Below, in pieces: positions 48,049-57,203 of a stretch of 64,000 nucleotides of DNA. The notes under the pieces are model-generated. The model saw nothing but the letters and a program-made list of their open reading frames with translations. It made no database searches and was not told where the DNA came from. This DNA is from Sphingosinicella sp. LHD-64 (GTDB lineage: Bacteria > Pseudomonadota > Alphaproteobacteria > Sphingomonadales > Sphingomonadaceae). The translations under genes were made by a program, and so were the position numbers. The stretch covers positions 620,001 to 684,000 of the forward strand of contig NZ_JAVIFV010000004.1 in the NCBI RefSeq assembly GCF_031157375.1, read 5' to 3'. The stretch's first letter is position 1; each line of letters starts with the position of its first letter.

Positions 48049-48761
48049 CGGACCCGCTTCACGTAGGCGGCGCCGCTTTCGCGGCGCTCGACCTGGAAGT
48101 TCGGGATTGCCTCGATCATGTCGGAAAGCCGCGTATAGCCGTAGCTGCGCGCGTCGAACGAGGAACGGTTGCCGGCGAGCTTGCCCACCTCCGACAGGCT
48201 GGCGAAGCCGCGTTCATCGCGCTTGGCGTTGCGCCACGCGTCGGCGATCACCCTCACGACGCTTGGGTCGATGGCGGAACCTTCCCCGCCCTCGCCGTCC
48301 GCCTCGTCGGTGCGGGCCAAGGCGCCGACGTCGATGAAGCGCGTACAGGCCTGACGGAAGCTCTCCGGCGTCTTCGCCGTCCCGAAGCCGTAGACCGGGA
48401 AGCCGTCCTGCCGGATTCGCATCGCGAGCGGCATGAAATCGCTGTCGCTCGACATGATGCCGAACCCCTGGACATGGCCGCGATAGAGCATGTCCATCGC
48501 GTCGATCACCATCTTCATGTCGGTGGCGCTCTTGCCCTTGGTGACGTCGAACTGCTGCTGCGGCTCGATCGCGTGGCGATGGGTCATCGCCGCCCAGCCC
48601 TTCAGCGCCGGCTTCTGCCAGTTGCCATAGGCGCGGCGCACGTTCACCGTGCCGAGCTCGGCGAGGACGGTGAGCACCGGGTCCAATGAATCCGGCGAAG
48701 CGTTGTCCGCGTCGATCAGCAACGCGACATTGCGTGCGCGAAAACCATTGTCGTCGGCCAT
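48045..48761 (-). CDS. NYN-domain RNase-like protein with C-terminal LOTUS/OST-HTH
   Basis: 238 residues. PIN-like NYN core: LLIDADNASP (14-23), KGKSATDMKMVIDAMDML and GIMSSDSDFMPLAMRIRQ carry the acidic metal-binding residues. The C-terminal part (about 165-235) has SLSEVGKLAGNRSSFDARSYGYTRLSDMIEAIPNF, an OST-HTH/LOTUS RNA- or G4-binding domain. A ribonuclease acting on structured RNA is likely. In an operon with GNAT. Confidence 0.9.
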   Translation of the reverse strand: MADDNGFRARNVALLIDADNASPDSLDPVLTVLAELGTVNVRRAYGNWQKPALKGWAAMTHRHAIEPQQQFDVTKGKSATDMKMVIDAMDMLYRGHVQGFGIMSSDSDFMPLAMRIRQDGFPVYGFGTAKTPESFRQACTRFIDVGALARTDEADGEGGEGSAIDPSVVRVIADAWRNAKRDERGFASLSEVGKLAGNRSSFDARSYGYTRLSDMIEAIPNFQVERRESGAAYVKRVR

Positions 48762-48921
48762 GGGGGTCCTCTACGCCAGATCACAGAATGGAAACGCCGA
48801 ATAGCACAGGCCCAAAGAGAGTCGAATGCGGTGAAGCCGCAGGCGCATGCGGTGGGTCGCGGTGCACGGGATCACGAAACCGCGTAGATTCCAGCGCTTT
48901 GTCGAGCAGGGGAGCCGAAAC

Positions 48922-50112
48922 GTGGCGCTCGCCGCGCTGATCGCCGCCTATCAGGAATCGGCCGAGCCCGGGGCGCTGCGCGCCGCCTTGCCGCTGGCCG
49001 GGCGCACCGTTCTCGAGCGCCAGGCGCGGCTGGCTCATGCTGCCGGCGCACGGCGGATCATCGTGCTGGTCGAACGGATGCCGGCCGCGCTCACCGCCGC
49101 GCTCGACCGCCTGCGTCGGGAGGGCCTGCCGCTCCAGGTCGCCCGCGGCGTCGAGGAGGCAGCGGCGGCGATCGAGCCCGAAGACCGTCTGCTCGTCATC
49201 GCCGACGGCGCGATCGCCGACGGCAGTCAGCTCGACCGGCTGGCTGTGGAGGAGAGCGCGATCGTCCTCACTGTCCCCGACAGCACCCATGGCGAGCTCT
49301 ACGAGCGGATCGACGCCCATGCCCGCTGGAGCGGTCTCGCGGCAATCGACGGCGCCATGCTGAAGAGCACCGCGGCAATGCTGCGCGACTGGGATCTCCA
49401 GTCGACCCTGCTGCGCCGGACACTCCAGGCCGGCGCCCGCCATCTGCCCGCCGATGCGCCGGTCGCGATGCTCGACAGCCTCACCGACGTCGCCCAGGCC
49501 GAGCGCCAGATCCTCGAAGGTGCCCGTGCCGCCCGCGGCGGCTGGGCCGCGCGGATGCTGGCGCCGCTCGAGCGGACGGCGACCTCGCTTCTCATGGCGA
49601 CACCGGTCACCACGATCGGCGTGGGCACGGCCGGTGCGGTTCTGACCGGACTCGGTGCGGTCTTCCTCGGCTATGCCTGGCTCTGGACGGGCCTCATCCT
49701 GATGCTGCTGGCGACCCCGCTCGAGGGGATCGCGCTGCGCCTCGCCCGCCTGCGCATGCAGCCCGACGCGCGGCGGGCCTGGTGGCGGCATCTGCTCGAT
49801 GCTTTCGGAGGCGCCGGACTCATCGGGCTCTCCTATTCGGTCGGCCAGACGTACGGCTGGGGCATGATCCTGCTCGGGTTCGTCACGCTCGCCTTCATGA
49901 TCGCGCTCGAACCCGAAAAGAAAGCACGTCGGCCGCGGGGCCGTATCGCATTGGCCGGCCGCAAGAATCTGATTTGGCTGCTGCTTCCGGCCGCTCTGGC
50001 CGGCGGCTGGCATCTCGGCCTCGCCTTGCTGGCCGCCTATGCTGCGGCCTCCTTCTTCTGGGCGCAGCACGAAGCGCATGGCGCGCGGCCGAACGGCGCC
50101 GGCGCGAACTAG
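48922..50112 (+). CDS. Nucleotidyltransferase-like membrane protein
   Basis: 396 residues. The N-terminal part (about 1-185) resembles a sugar-nucleotidyltransferase Rossmann fold: ALPLAGRTVLERQARLAHAAGARRIIVLVE... and DRLLVIADGAIADG. The C-terminal part (about 215-385) has five or so hydrophobic helices. The layout recalls bifunctional cytidylyltransferase/CDP-alcohol transferases, but the CDP-alcohol D-x2-DG-x2-AR motif is missing. GTG 48922 is chosen, with AGGGGAG 7 bases upstream; ATG 48847 has no such site. Confidence 0.7.
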   Translation: MALAALIAAYQESAEPGALRAALPLAGRTVLERQARLAHAAGARRIIVLVERMPAALTAALDRLRREGLPLQVARGVEEAAAAIEPEDRLLVIADGAIADGSQLDRLAVEESAIVLTVPDSTHGELYERIDAHARWSGLAAIDGAMLKSTAAMLRDWDLQSTLLRRTLQAGARHLPADAPVAMLDSLTDVAQAERQILEGARAARGGWAARMLAPLERTATSLLMATPVTTIGVGTAGAVLTGLGAVFLGYAWLWTGLILMLLATPLEGIALRLARLRMQPDARRAWWRHLLDAFGGAGLIGLSYSVGQTYGWGMILLGFVTLAFMIALEPEKKARRPRGRIALAGRKNLIWLLLPAALAGGWHLGLALLAAYAAASFFWAQHEAHGARPNGAGAN

Positions 50113-50735
50113 CTTTGGCGGGTTGGCCGCCCGGCGACCTCGATGGCCGTTGCAATTGCCTGCTCCACGCTCATCTCGCTGGTGTCGAGCAGAACTGCAT
50201 CCTCGGCCTGGCAGAGAGGGGCGGCGCCGCGGCCCGTGTCGCGCTGGTCGCGCGCGCGGATGTCGGCGAGGACGTCGGGGAGATGGACATTGAGGCCGAG
50301 GCGCTTCAGCTCCATGAAGCGGCGCTCAGCACGCGCCTCCGGGCTGGCCGTGACGAAGAGCTTCACGTCGGCGTGCGGGGCGATGACTGTGCCGATATCG
50401 CGGCCATCGAGAACGGCCCCGCCGACCTGGTCGGCGAATCGGCGCTGACGCTCGAGCAGAGCCTGGCGGACGAGCGGATAGACGGAAATGCGCGAGGCGA
50501 TTCCGCCCACCGTCTCGCTCTTGAGTTCCGGATCGTCGAGATCGATCTGCGCGATATCGGTGGCGCGGGCGGCGGAGAACTCGCTGTCCGGATCGCCGCC
50601 GGTCTGCAGCAGATTCAGTGCGGTGGCGCGGTAGAGCACGCCGGTGTCCATGTGGGGCAGGCGAAAATGGCGGGCGAGCGCCTTGGCGATCGTTCCCTTG
50701 CCGCTGGCGGCGGGCCCGTCGACGGCGATGATCAT
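50109..50735 (-). CDS. cmk: Cytidylate kinase
   Basis: 208 residues. P-loop GPAASGKGT (7-15), MDTGVLYRATAL and LDGRDIGTVIAPHADVKLFVTASPEARAERR are Cmk signatures; RDQRDTGR lies in the lid. Phosphorylates CMP and dCMP. ATG 50735 places the P-loop at the N-terminus. Shares CTAG with the convergent gene's stop. Confidence 0.97.
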   Translation of the reverse strand: MIIAVDGPAASGKGTIAKALARHFRLPHMDTGVLYRATALNLLQTGGDPDSEFSAARATDIAQIDLDDPELKSETVGGIASRISVYPLVRQALLERQRRFADQVGGAVLDGRDIGTVIAPHADVKLFVTASPEARAERRFMELKRLGLNVHLPDVLADIRARDQRDTGRGAAPLCQAEDAVLLDTSEMSVEQAIATAIEVAGRPTRQS

Positions 50736-50891
50736 GCCGGCGCCAACGCGCGGGGCCTGAAAAGGAGGCAAGGCGGGCGGTGCATGACGGGGCCTTTGAC
50801 AGCCGCCCGGCCATGTGGCAAGGCGCCCGCCGATCGGCGCTTTCCCTGCGGCGGAGCGCTCGTTTTCTATTTCTGACGGAGACTTTCACCC

Positions 50892-51224
50892 ATGGTGAAG
50901 CCTGAGTGGGGCACCAAGCGGACTTGCCCCAAATGCGGAACCCGCTTCTACGACCTCGGCAAGGACGAGCCGGTCCAGTGCATCGCCTGCGGCGTCGCCT
51001 GGAATCCCGAGCCGGTGCTGAAATCGAAGCAGCCGCTGCCCTTCGAATCGGCCAAGCCCGAGGTGGAGGCCGAGAAGGAGGATACGGATCTGGTCGAGGC
51101 CGGCGACGATCTCGACATCGACGTCGATGAGGAAGCCGAGCAGAATCCGGACGACGAGGTCGATCTCGGCGGCGACGACGATATCGGCGTCCCCGGCGCC
51201 GGCGACGAGGACGAAGAGGTCTGA
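50892..51224 (+). CDS. FYDLN-acid (TIGR02300) family protein
   Basis: 110 residues. Zinc-ribbon-like start (CPKCGTRFYDLGKDEPVQCIACG) contains the FYDL signature; the rest is a long Asp/Glu tail (about 60-110). Alphaproteobacterial family of unknown function. ATG 50892, about 150 bases from divergent cmk. A perfect 12-bp REP-like hairpin follows. Confidence 0.92.
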   Translation: MVKPEWGTKRTCPKCGTRFYDLGKDEPVQCIACGVAWNPEPVLKSKQPLPFESAKPEVEAEKEDTDLVEAGDDLDIDVDEEAEQNPDDEVDLGGDDDIGVPGAGDEDEEV

Positions 51225-51234
51225 TTTTCCGTCA

Positions 51235-51262
51235 CGCCATTCCCGCGGAAGCGGGAATGGCG
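51235..51262. repeat. REP-like hairpin after the FYDLN-acid gene
   Basis: CGCCATTCCCGC-GGAA-GCGGGAATGGCG, perfect 12-bp stem; preceded by TTTTCCGTCA, so it belongs to the same CGTCA-start repeat family as those in the GTA cluster and may also end transcription. Confidence 0.7.
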
Positions 51263-51365
51263 GAAAAGGGAGCGAGCGAGGGCGCGAACGCTCTTGCCTC
51301 GTGGCGGCGCCTCCCTTACATGCGCCGCTCACCACCGGGTCGCCCAGGCCCGGCGCGAAGGGTTC

Positions 51366-51441
51366 GGGGCCGTAGCTCAGCTGGGAGAGCGTCGCAATGG
51401 CATTGCGAAGGTCAGGGGTTCGATCCCCCTCGGCTCCACCA
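51366..51441 (+). tRNA. tRNA-Ala (anticodon GGC)
   Basis: 76 bases with encoded CCA. Acceptor GGGGCCG / CGGCTCC, D-arm GCTCAGCTGGGAGAGC, anticodon stem TCGCA / TGCGA with loop ATGGCAT (GGC reads GCC), T-arm AGGGG-TTCGATC-CCCCT. All arms pair (one G-U in the acceptor). Confidence 0.97.
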
Positions 51442-51678
51442 TCCTACTTTCTCCTATACATTCGAAAATAATAGCTATTTCTCCAAGCAACGGCTCATGC
51501 CGTGTATTTTTTGGCGCGTGTATCGACCTTCGATCAGCGTTGCTGGCCACTGAAACCGGTGTCATCGCGGTGCAGCATTGTTGTCATTGCAGCGCAGCAT
51601 GGCAGCCATCGAAGCGCAACGCGACGGGCCTAGCGACCCCTTCGACCGCAATGAGCGGCGATCCAGACAAGGGGTTTC
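51442..51678. other. Gap between tRNA-Ala and the TonB receptor
   Basis: 237 bases, noticeably AT-rich at 51460-51530. I see no gene, att-like repeat of the tRNA end, or clear terminator; it presumably carries the receptor promoter. Confidence 0.4.
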
Positions 51679-54201
51679 ATGATGACGATCCGGGGTTTTG
51701 CCTCCGCGGGCCTGTGCGCCTTTCTCGCCAGCACCAGCAGCATCGCGCTGGCCCAGCCCGCCACCGACACGGGCGATGCCGTCGAGTCGCCGGGCGACGA
51801 TATGGGCGACGAGATCATCATCACCGGCCGCGCCGGCGCCGGCGAGCGCACCCGGCTCGAGACCAGCTATGCGATCACCTCGATCGACAATGACATGCTG
51901 CGCTCGCGCGCGCCGTCCAGCGTCACCGAGGCGCTGAAATCAGTTCCGGGCTTCTGGGTCGAGGCTTCGGGCGGCGAGGGCAGCGGCAACGTCCGCGCGC
52001 GCGGCATCCCGGTCGACGGCTTCGGATCGATCACCCTGCTCGAGAACGGCCTGCCGGTGCAGCACGATCCGTCGCTCGGCTACCTCAATGCCGACCAGGC
52101 GTTCCGCATCGACGAATCGATCGAGCGGATCGAGGTGGTGCGCGGCGGCCCCTCGTCGATCTTCTATTCGAACGCGCCGGGCGGCGCGGTCAACTTCATC
52201 ACCCGCCAGGCGACCGACCGGCTGACTGGGGTCGCGCGCGTCCTCTACGGCCCGACCGCGAACCTCTTCCGCTTCGACGGCTGGATCGGCGCGCCGCTCG
52301 GCCGGGGCTGGAGCCTCGGCCTCGGCGGCTATTACCGCAGCGAGGACGGGGTGCGCGATCCGGGCTTCACCGGCAACCAGGGCGGGCAGATTCGCGCCGA
52401 CCTCAATTACGATTTCGGCAATGGCCGGATTTCGCTCGGCTACAAAAGGATCGACGACAACACGATCTTCTACACCGGCATCCCGCTCACCAAGGATCGC
52501 AACGGCGACGTCGTCGGCCTGCCCGGCTTCAACCCGCATTACGACACGACGGCGAGCCGGGCGACGGCGTTCCTGACGCTGCGCGACGCCAACGGCACGG
52601 TCTTCTTCGACAATGCCGACGGCACCGACGTAACGCTCGACCAGTTCAGCCTGCTCGCCGAATGGGAGTTCGCGCCGGGCTGGCAGCTCACCAACCGGGC
52701 GCGCTACCGCGACTCGCTGACGGTTCGGAACGGCGTCTATCCGGCCTCGATCAGCACGGCGACGACGTTCCTCAACCAGAACCGTGCGTCGCTGCTCGCC
52801 GCCTTCCCGGGCGCGACCAGCGTCCAGTTGCGCTACACCGACACGGGCGAGGCGTTCGACGTGACCGGGCAGAACGGCAATGGCGACGTGTTCATCAACG
52901 CCGCGCGGCCGGTGACTGTCGACGAGAGCGAGTTCCTCAACGACTTCCGCCTCGCCCACACCTTCGACATCGGCGGGATGACGCACGATTTCGCGATCGG
53001 CTTCTATTATGCCCGGATCGAGGAGACGTTCGTCCGCTATTCGGCCTCGACCCTGCAGGACGTTTCCGGCAATTCGCGGCTGCTCGATCTGGTCGCGCTG
53101 AACGGCGCCGGGCAGGTGGTGGGTTCCGCGACCGAGAACGGTGTCGTGCGCTACGGCTCGGAATTCGCCAATGGCAGCGGCACCCAGGATACGTTCGCGC
53201 TCTATGCCGCGGACGAGTGGCAGGTCACGCCGGACCTGCGCATCGACGCCGGCATCCGCTGGGAGACGGTGAGCACCGAGGGCGCGCAGGAGGGCAGCAC
53301 GACCGTCAATCTCGGCGATCCGACGACGCTCGCCGACAACAATGTCCTTGCCGGCAACGGCGTGTTCACACCGTTCGACCGGCAGTTCGACCGGGTCGGC
53401 TACACGATCGGCGCCGACTGGCGGTTCATGCCGCGCGCCGGCCTGTTCGCGCGCTACACCTCGGCCTTCCGCCTGCCGAGCGTCGGCAGCTTCATCACCA
53501 GCGCCACGGCGGTTCCGCGCGTCCAGGGGATCGACCTGTGGGAGGCGGGGCTGAAATACCAGTCGCGCTTCGCCAGCCTCTACCTCACCGGCTTCCTCAC
53601 CGACTTCAATTCCTACGGGATCGGCAACACGCGGTTCGACACGGTGACCAACGGCTATGTCACCCAGACGGTCTACACCGACACGCGCGCCTATGGCGTC
53701 GAGTTCGAGGGGACCGTCCGGCCGACCTCGTGGTTCGACTTCACCCTCAACGCGACCTGGCAGGAGCCGACCTTCCGCAACCTGCGCTATGACGAGCTGA
53801 CCACGGTCAATGGCGTGCCGACTTTGGTGGCGCGCGACTATACCGGCAACCAGCTGATCCGGGTGCCGAAGCTCGCGCTGCGGGCGACGCCGGCGGTGAC
53901 CCTGTTCGAAGACCGGCTGCGGGCGCAGGTCGATATCGAGCATTATACGAAGCGCTATGCCGACGCCGCGAACACGTCAGAGCTGCCGGCCTATACGGTG
54001 GTCAATGCCAGCGTCCGTTTCCGGCTCACCGACCAGATCACGCTCTGGGCCTATGGCGACAACCTGACCAACGAGATCGGCCTCACCGAAGGCAATCCGC
54101 GGGCGGGCGAGCTGACCAGCGGGCAGGCGAACGACCTCCTGTTCATCGGCCGCCCGATCGTCGGCCGCAACGTCCGCTTCGCCGTGGACTTCCGCTTCTG
54201 A
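51679..54201 (+). CDS. TonB-dependent outer-membrane receptor
   Basis: 840 residues. Signal peptide (about 1-25), plug domain (about 45-170: SVTEALKSVPGFWVEASGG, VRARGIPVDGFGSITLLENGLPVQ, RIEVVRGGPSSIFYSNAPGGAVNFITRQ), and a beta barrel ending in Phe (VRFAVDFRF). Imports a scarce ligand with energy from TonB. No TonB-box or ligand can be assigned. Its stop overlaps the following hydrolase gene's ATG (TGATG), so both are made together. Confidence 0.95.
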   Translation: MMTIRGFASAGLCAFLASTSSIALAQPATDTGDAVESPGDDMGDEIIITGRAGAGERTRLETSYAITSIDNDMLRSRAPSSVTEALKSVPGFWVEASGGEGSGNVRARGIPVDGFGSITLLENGLPVQHDPSLGYLNADQAFRIDESIERIEVVRGGPSSIFYSNAPGGAVNFITRQATDRLTGVARVLYGPTANLFRFDGWIGAPLGRGWSLGLGGYYRSEDGVRDPGFTGNQGGQIRADLNYDFGNGRISLGYKRIDDNTIFYTGIPLTKDRNGDVVGLPGFNPHYDTTASRATAFLTLRDANGTVFFDNADGTDVTLDQFSLLAEWEFAPGWQLTNRARYRDSLTVRNGVYPASISTATTFLNQNRASLLAAFPGATSVQLRYTDTGEAFDVTGQNGNGDVFINAARPVTVDESEFLNDFRLAHTFDIGGMTHDFAIGFYYARIEETFVRYSASTLQDVSGNSRLLDLVALNGAGQVVGSATENGVVRYGSEFANGSGTQDTFALYAADEWQVTPDLRIDAGIRWETVSTEGAQEGSTTVNLGDPTTLADNNVLAGNGVFTPFDRQFDRVGYTIGADWRFMPRAGLFARYTSAFRLPSVGSFITSATAVPRVQGIDLWEAGLKYQSRFASLYLTGFLTDFNSYGIGNTRFDTVTNGYVTQTVYTDTRAYGVEFEGTVRPTSWFDFTLNATWQEPTFRNLRYDELTTVNGVPTLVARDYTGNQLIRVPKLALRATPAVTLFEDRLRAQVDIEHYTKRYADAANTSELPAYTVVNASVRFRLTDQITLWAYGDNLTNEIGLTEGNPRAGELTSGQANDLLFIGRPIVGRNVRFAVDFRF

Positions 54202-55679
54202 TGCGGCGGATCGCGATCCTGTTCGCGGCCGTGCTGGCCGTCGCCACACCCGTAGCGGCGGCCGGCCAGGCGGCGCCGGACGTCACCGTCGCCGGCGAGA
54301 TCGCCGGCGCCGACCACCAGACCTATCGCGAGGTGCGGTTCGACGTGCCGGAAGGGGTCGAGCGGATCACGGTGACGCTGAGCTACGACAAATCGAACCG
54401 GACAGTCGTCGACATGGGCGTGTGGGATCCGGCGCGCTTTCGCGGCTGGAGCGGCGGGACGCGCGACCGCTTCACGATCGCGGCAAGCGACGCGACGCCG
54501 GGCTATCTGACCGGCGCGCTACCGGCGGGGCGCTGGCGGGTGCTGCTGGGGGTACCCAATGCACGGGCGGAGAGCCGGGCGGCCTACACGGTCAATGTGT
54601 TCTTCGATCGCGGGGATGAGCGGCGCGCCAGCGCGGCGATCGCCGATCCGCCGCTTCGCGCCGGGCCGGGCTGGTTTCGCGGCGACCTCCACATGCACGA
54701 CGCCCACAGCGACGGAAGCTGTCAGAGCCGCGCCGGCCGGCGCGTGCCGTGTCCGCTGTTCCGCACCGTCGCGGCGGCGGGCGAGGCGGGGCTCGATTTC
54801 ATCGCGGTCACCGACCACAACACCACCGCGCATTTCTCAGGGCTGCGCGAGCTTCAGCCCTATTTCGACGCGCTGCTGCTGATCCCGGGGATCGAGGTGA
54901 CGACCTTCGGCGGCCATGCCAACATCTTCGGACCGACGCGGTTCGTCGATTTCCGGGTCGGGACGGCGGGGGTGCCGGACGTCCGGACGCTGCAACGCGA
55001 CGTGGCGGCGGCGGGCGCGATCATGTCGCTCAACCATCCGGCCTTGCCGTCGGGCGAGCAGTGCATGGGCTGCGGCTGGACCTGGCCGGAGACCGACTTC
55101 AGCGCGGTGACGGCGATCGAGGCGATCAACGGCACGATGACCGAAGGGCCCTATGCGGGTCTCGGCTTCTGGTATGCGCGGCTGAACGAGGGCCACCGCC
55201 TGACCGGCATCGCCGCCAGCGACAATCACGATCCGGACGTGACCGCCGGCAACCCGCCGCCGGGCCCCGCACCCATCGGGCGGCCGCGGACCGTCGTCCA
55301 TGCGCGGGACCTGTCGACGCCGGCCATTCTCGACGGTATCCGCGCCGGCAACGTCTTCCTCGACGTCGAGGGGACGGCCAACCGGCTGCTGGAGGTCGAG
55401 GCCGAGGCGGGTGGACAGCGTGCCGTGATGGGCGGGGCGTTGCCGGGCCGCCGGGGCGTAGCGATCCGGGCGCATGTCGTCGGGGCGGCCGAGGCGTCGG
55501 CCGAGCTGGTGCGCAACGGGGAGCCGGTCGGGGCGCGGCAGCCGGTCGGGTCGGACGATGCGCGGCTGACGATGCGCCTGGAGGCCACGCAGGCCTGCGG
55601 CTGGATCGCGGTCAATGTGCTGAGCGGCGCGGGGCGGCCGCTGCTGATCGGCAATCCGGTCTATCTGACCTGCCGGTAG
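54201..55679 (+). CDS. CehA/McbA-family metallohydrolase, periplasmic
   Basis: 492 residues. Signal peptide (1-21), an N-terminal beta domain (about 25-145), then a PHP-type metal site: DLHMHDAHSDGSC (about 155-167), VTDHNTTAHF, GIEVTT, LNHPA and ASDNHDPD. The CehA/McbA name comes from carbaryl hydrolases, but most members have unknown substrates. Being coupled to the receptor gene it probably acts on the imported compound. Overlaps the convergent HerA-like gene by 19 bases. Confidence 0.9.
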   Translation: MRRIAILFAAVLAVATPVAAAGQAAPDVTVAGEIAGADHQTYREVRFDVPEGVERITVTLSYDKSNRTVVDMGVWDPARFRGWSGGTRDRFTIAASDATPGYLTGALPAGRWRVLLGVPNARAESRAAYTVNVFFDRGDERRASAAIADPPLRAGPGWFRGDLHMHDAHSDGSCQSRAGRRVPCPLFRTVAAAGEAGLDFIAVTDHNTTAHFSGLRELQPYFDALLLIPGIEVTTFGGHANIFGPTRFVDFRVGTAGVPDVRTLQRDVAAAGAIMSLNHPALPSGEQCMGCGWTWPETDFSAVTAIEAINGTMTEGPYAGLGFWYARLNEGHRLTGIAASDNHDPDVTAGNPPPGPAPIGRPRTVVHARDLSTPAILDGIRAGNVFLDVEGTANRLLEVEAEAGGQRAVMGGALPGRRGVAIRAHVVGAAEASAELVRNGEPVGARQPVGSDDARLTMRLEATQACGWIAVNVLSGAGRPLLIGNPVYLTCR

Positions 55680-57142
55680 CGGCGCTCGGGCGCGTCGTCG
55701 GCCGGCTCACCCGGGCGGGTCGACCAGCCGAAATGGGGGAAGGTGATCGCGCGGCGGCCGCCGAGATCGACGCGCACGACGATGATCTGCCGCTCCTCCA
55801 TGAAGGCGAGGACGCGCTTGAGGCGGCTCGTCGAGCTGGTGCCGTAGGCCTCGGCGAGGGCGGTCTCGGACGGGCTTTCCGCCTCGTCGCGCGCGGCCCG
55901 GGCGAGCAGCAGGAAGACCGGCAGCATGTCCTCGGGCAGGGTCGCGCCGAGGGCGAGGACGCCGTGCCAGCTCTCGTCGCCGTCGATGCCGGCGCGGGCC
56001 ATGGCGAGGCGGGTGCGGAAGGCGATGAGGTCCAGGCCTGGTGTGGCGAGGCCGAGCATCCGACAGCGAAGCTGGAAATCCTGGTACAGGGTAGCGACGG
56101 GCTGGAAGGCGGTGCCGGGCTCGGCGGCGAGGCCGGCGAGCGCGGACTCGACGATGGTGCGGGCCTTGTCGTCGTCCATGTCGATCCGCGGCACGTTGCT
56201 TGGCGGCGGCGTATCGGCGGTTTCGAGGGTGCGCAGCACCTCGTCGGCGCTCGGTGGCGCGGGTGGGACGGGGAGGGGGATGAGCTCGGCTGCGACCCGC
56301 ACGAGCAGGTCGTCGAGGCCGATTGCGTCAGCGGTGGGCAGAGGGATCAGCTTCGGGCTCGAGCTGCGCGCCTGGGTGCGGACCGGCCCGATGCGGATGT
56401 TGACCGGGCGGCGCGACAGGGCCGGGCCGAGCGCGAGGAACTGGCCGCGGGCGAGGTCGCGGATCGCCTCGGCCTGGCGGCGTTCCATGCCGAGCAGATC
56501 GGCGGCGCGGGCCATGTCGATGTCGAGGAAGGTGCGGCCCATCAGGAAGTTGGAGGCCTCGGCGGCGACATTCTTGGCGAGCTTGGCGAGGCGCTGGGTG
56601 GCGATCACGCCGGCAAGGCCGCGCTTGCGGCCGCGGCACATGAGGTTGGTCATCGCCGCGAGCGACAGGCGGCGCGCCTCGTCGCTGACCTCGCCGGCCG
56701 CGGCCGGGGCGAAGAGCTGCGCCTCGTCGACCACGACCAGCACGGGATACCGGTGGTCGCGCGGCGCTTCGAACAAGGCGGAGAGGAAGGCGGCGGCGCA
56801 GCGCATCTGCGCGTCGATCTCCAGCCCCTCGAGACTGAGCACGACCGAGGCGCGGTGCTCGCGGACCCGGGCGGCCATGCGGGCGATCTCGGCGGTGCTG
56901 TACTCGCTCGCCTCGATCGCGGTGTGGCCGAAGGCGTCGCCCAGCGAGACGAAATCGCCCTCGGGATCGATCACCACCTGCTGGACGAGGCCGGCGCTTT
57001 CCTCGAGCAGGCGGCGCAGCAGATGCGACTTGCCCGAGCCGCTGTTGCCCTGGACGAGCAGACGCGTGGCGAGCAGCTCCTCCAGGTCGACCTCGGCCGG
57101 CGCGCCGTCGCCGCCCGTCCCCATTTCGATTCTCACGGACAT
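55661..57142 (-). CDS. HerA/DUF87-type ATPase
   Basis: 493 residues. Walker A GNSGSGKS (32-39), IDPEGDF (Walker-like strand), Walker B LVVVDEAQL (D139/E140) and TQRLAKLAKNVAAEASNFLMGR (sensor/arginine region) match HerA-like DNA translocases. C-terminal helical part (about 320-480) may be regulatory. No NurA neighbour is seen. ATG 57142. Role in DNA repair or export unknown. Confidence 0.88.
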   Translation of the reverse strand: MSVRIEMGTGGDGAPAEVDLEELLATRLLVQGNSGSGKSHLLRRLLEESAGLVQQVVIDPEGDFVSLGDAFGHTAIEASEYSTAEIARMAARVREHRASVVLSLEGLEIDAQMRCAAAFLSALFEAPRDHRYPVLVVVDEAQLFAPAAAGEVSDEARRLSLAAMTNLMCRGRKRGLAGVIATQRLAKLAKNVAAEASNFLMGRTFLDIDMARAADLLGMERRQAEAIRDLARGQFLALGPALSRRPVNIRIGPVRTQARSSSPKLIPLPTADAIGLDDLLVRVAAELIPLPVPPAPPSADEVLRTLETADTPPPSNVPRIDMDDDKARTIVESALAGLAAEPGTAFQPVATLYQDFQLRCRMLGLATPGLDLIAFRTRLAMARAGIDGDESWHGVLALGATLPEDMLPVFLLLARAARDEAESPSETALAEAYGTSSTSRLKRVLAFMEERQIIVVRVDLGGRRAITFPHFGWSTRPGEPADDAPERRYRQVR

Positions 57143-57203
57143 GATCCGTCCTTGGCCGGAAAGACGGGTCGGGGACAAGGGCCGCGACGGTCAGGTCAGG
57201 CCT

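Noticed and set aside
51366-51441. tRNA-Ala as an integration site for a mobile island
   Set aside because: No integrase nearby and no repeated copy of the tRNA 3' end seen in the window.
51294-51893. Open frame running through tRNA-Ala
   Set aside because: Overlaps a perfect tRNA and the receptor gene in another frame; no domain.
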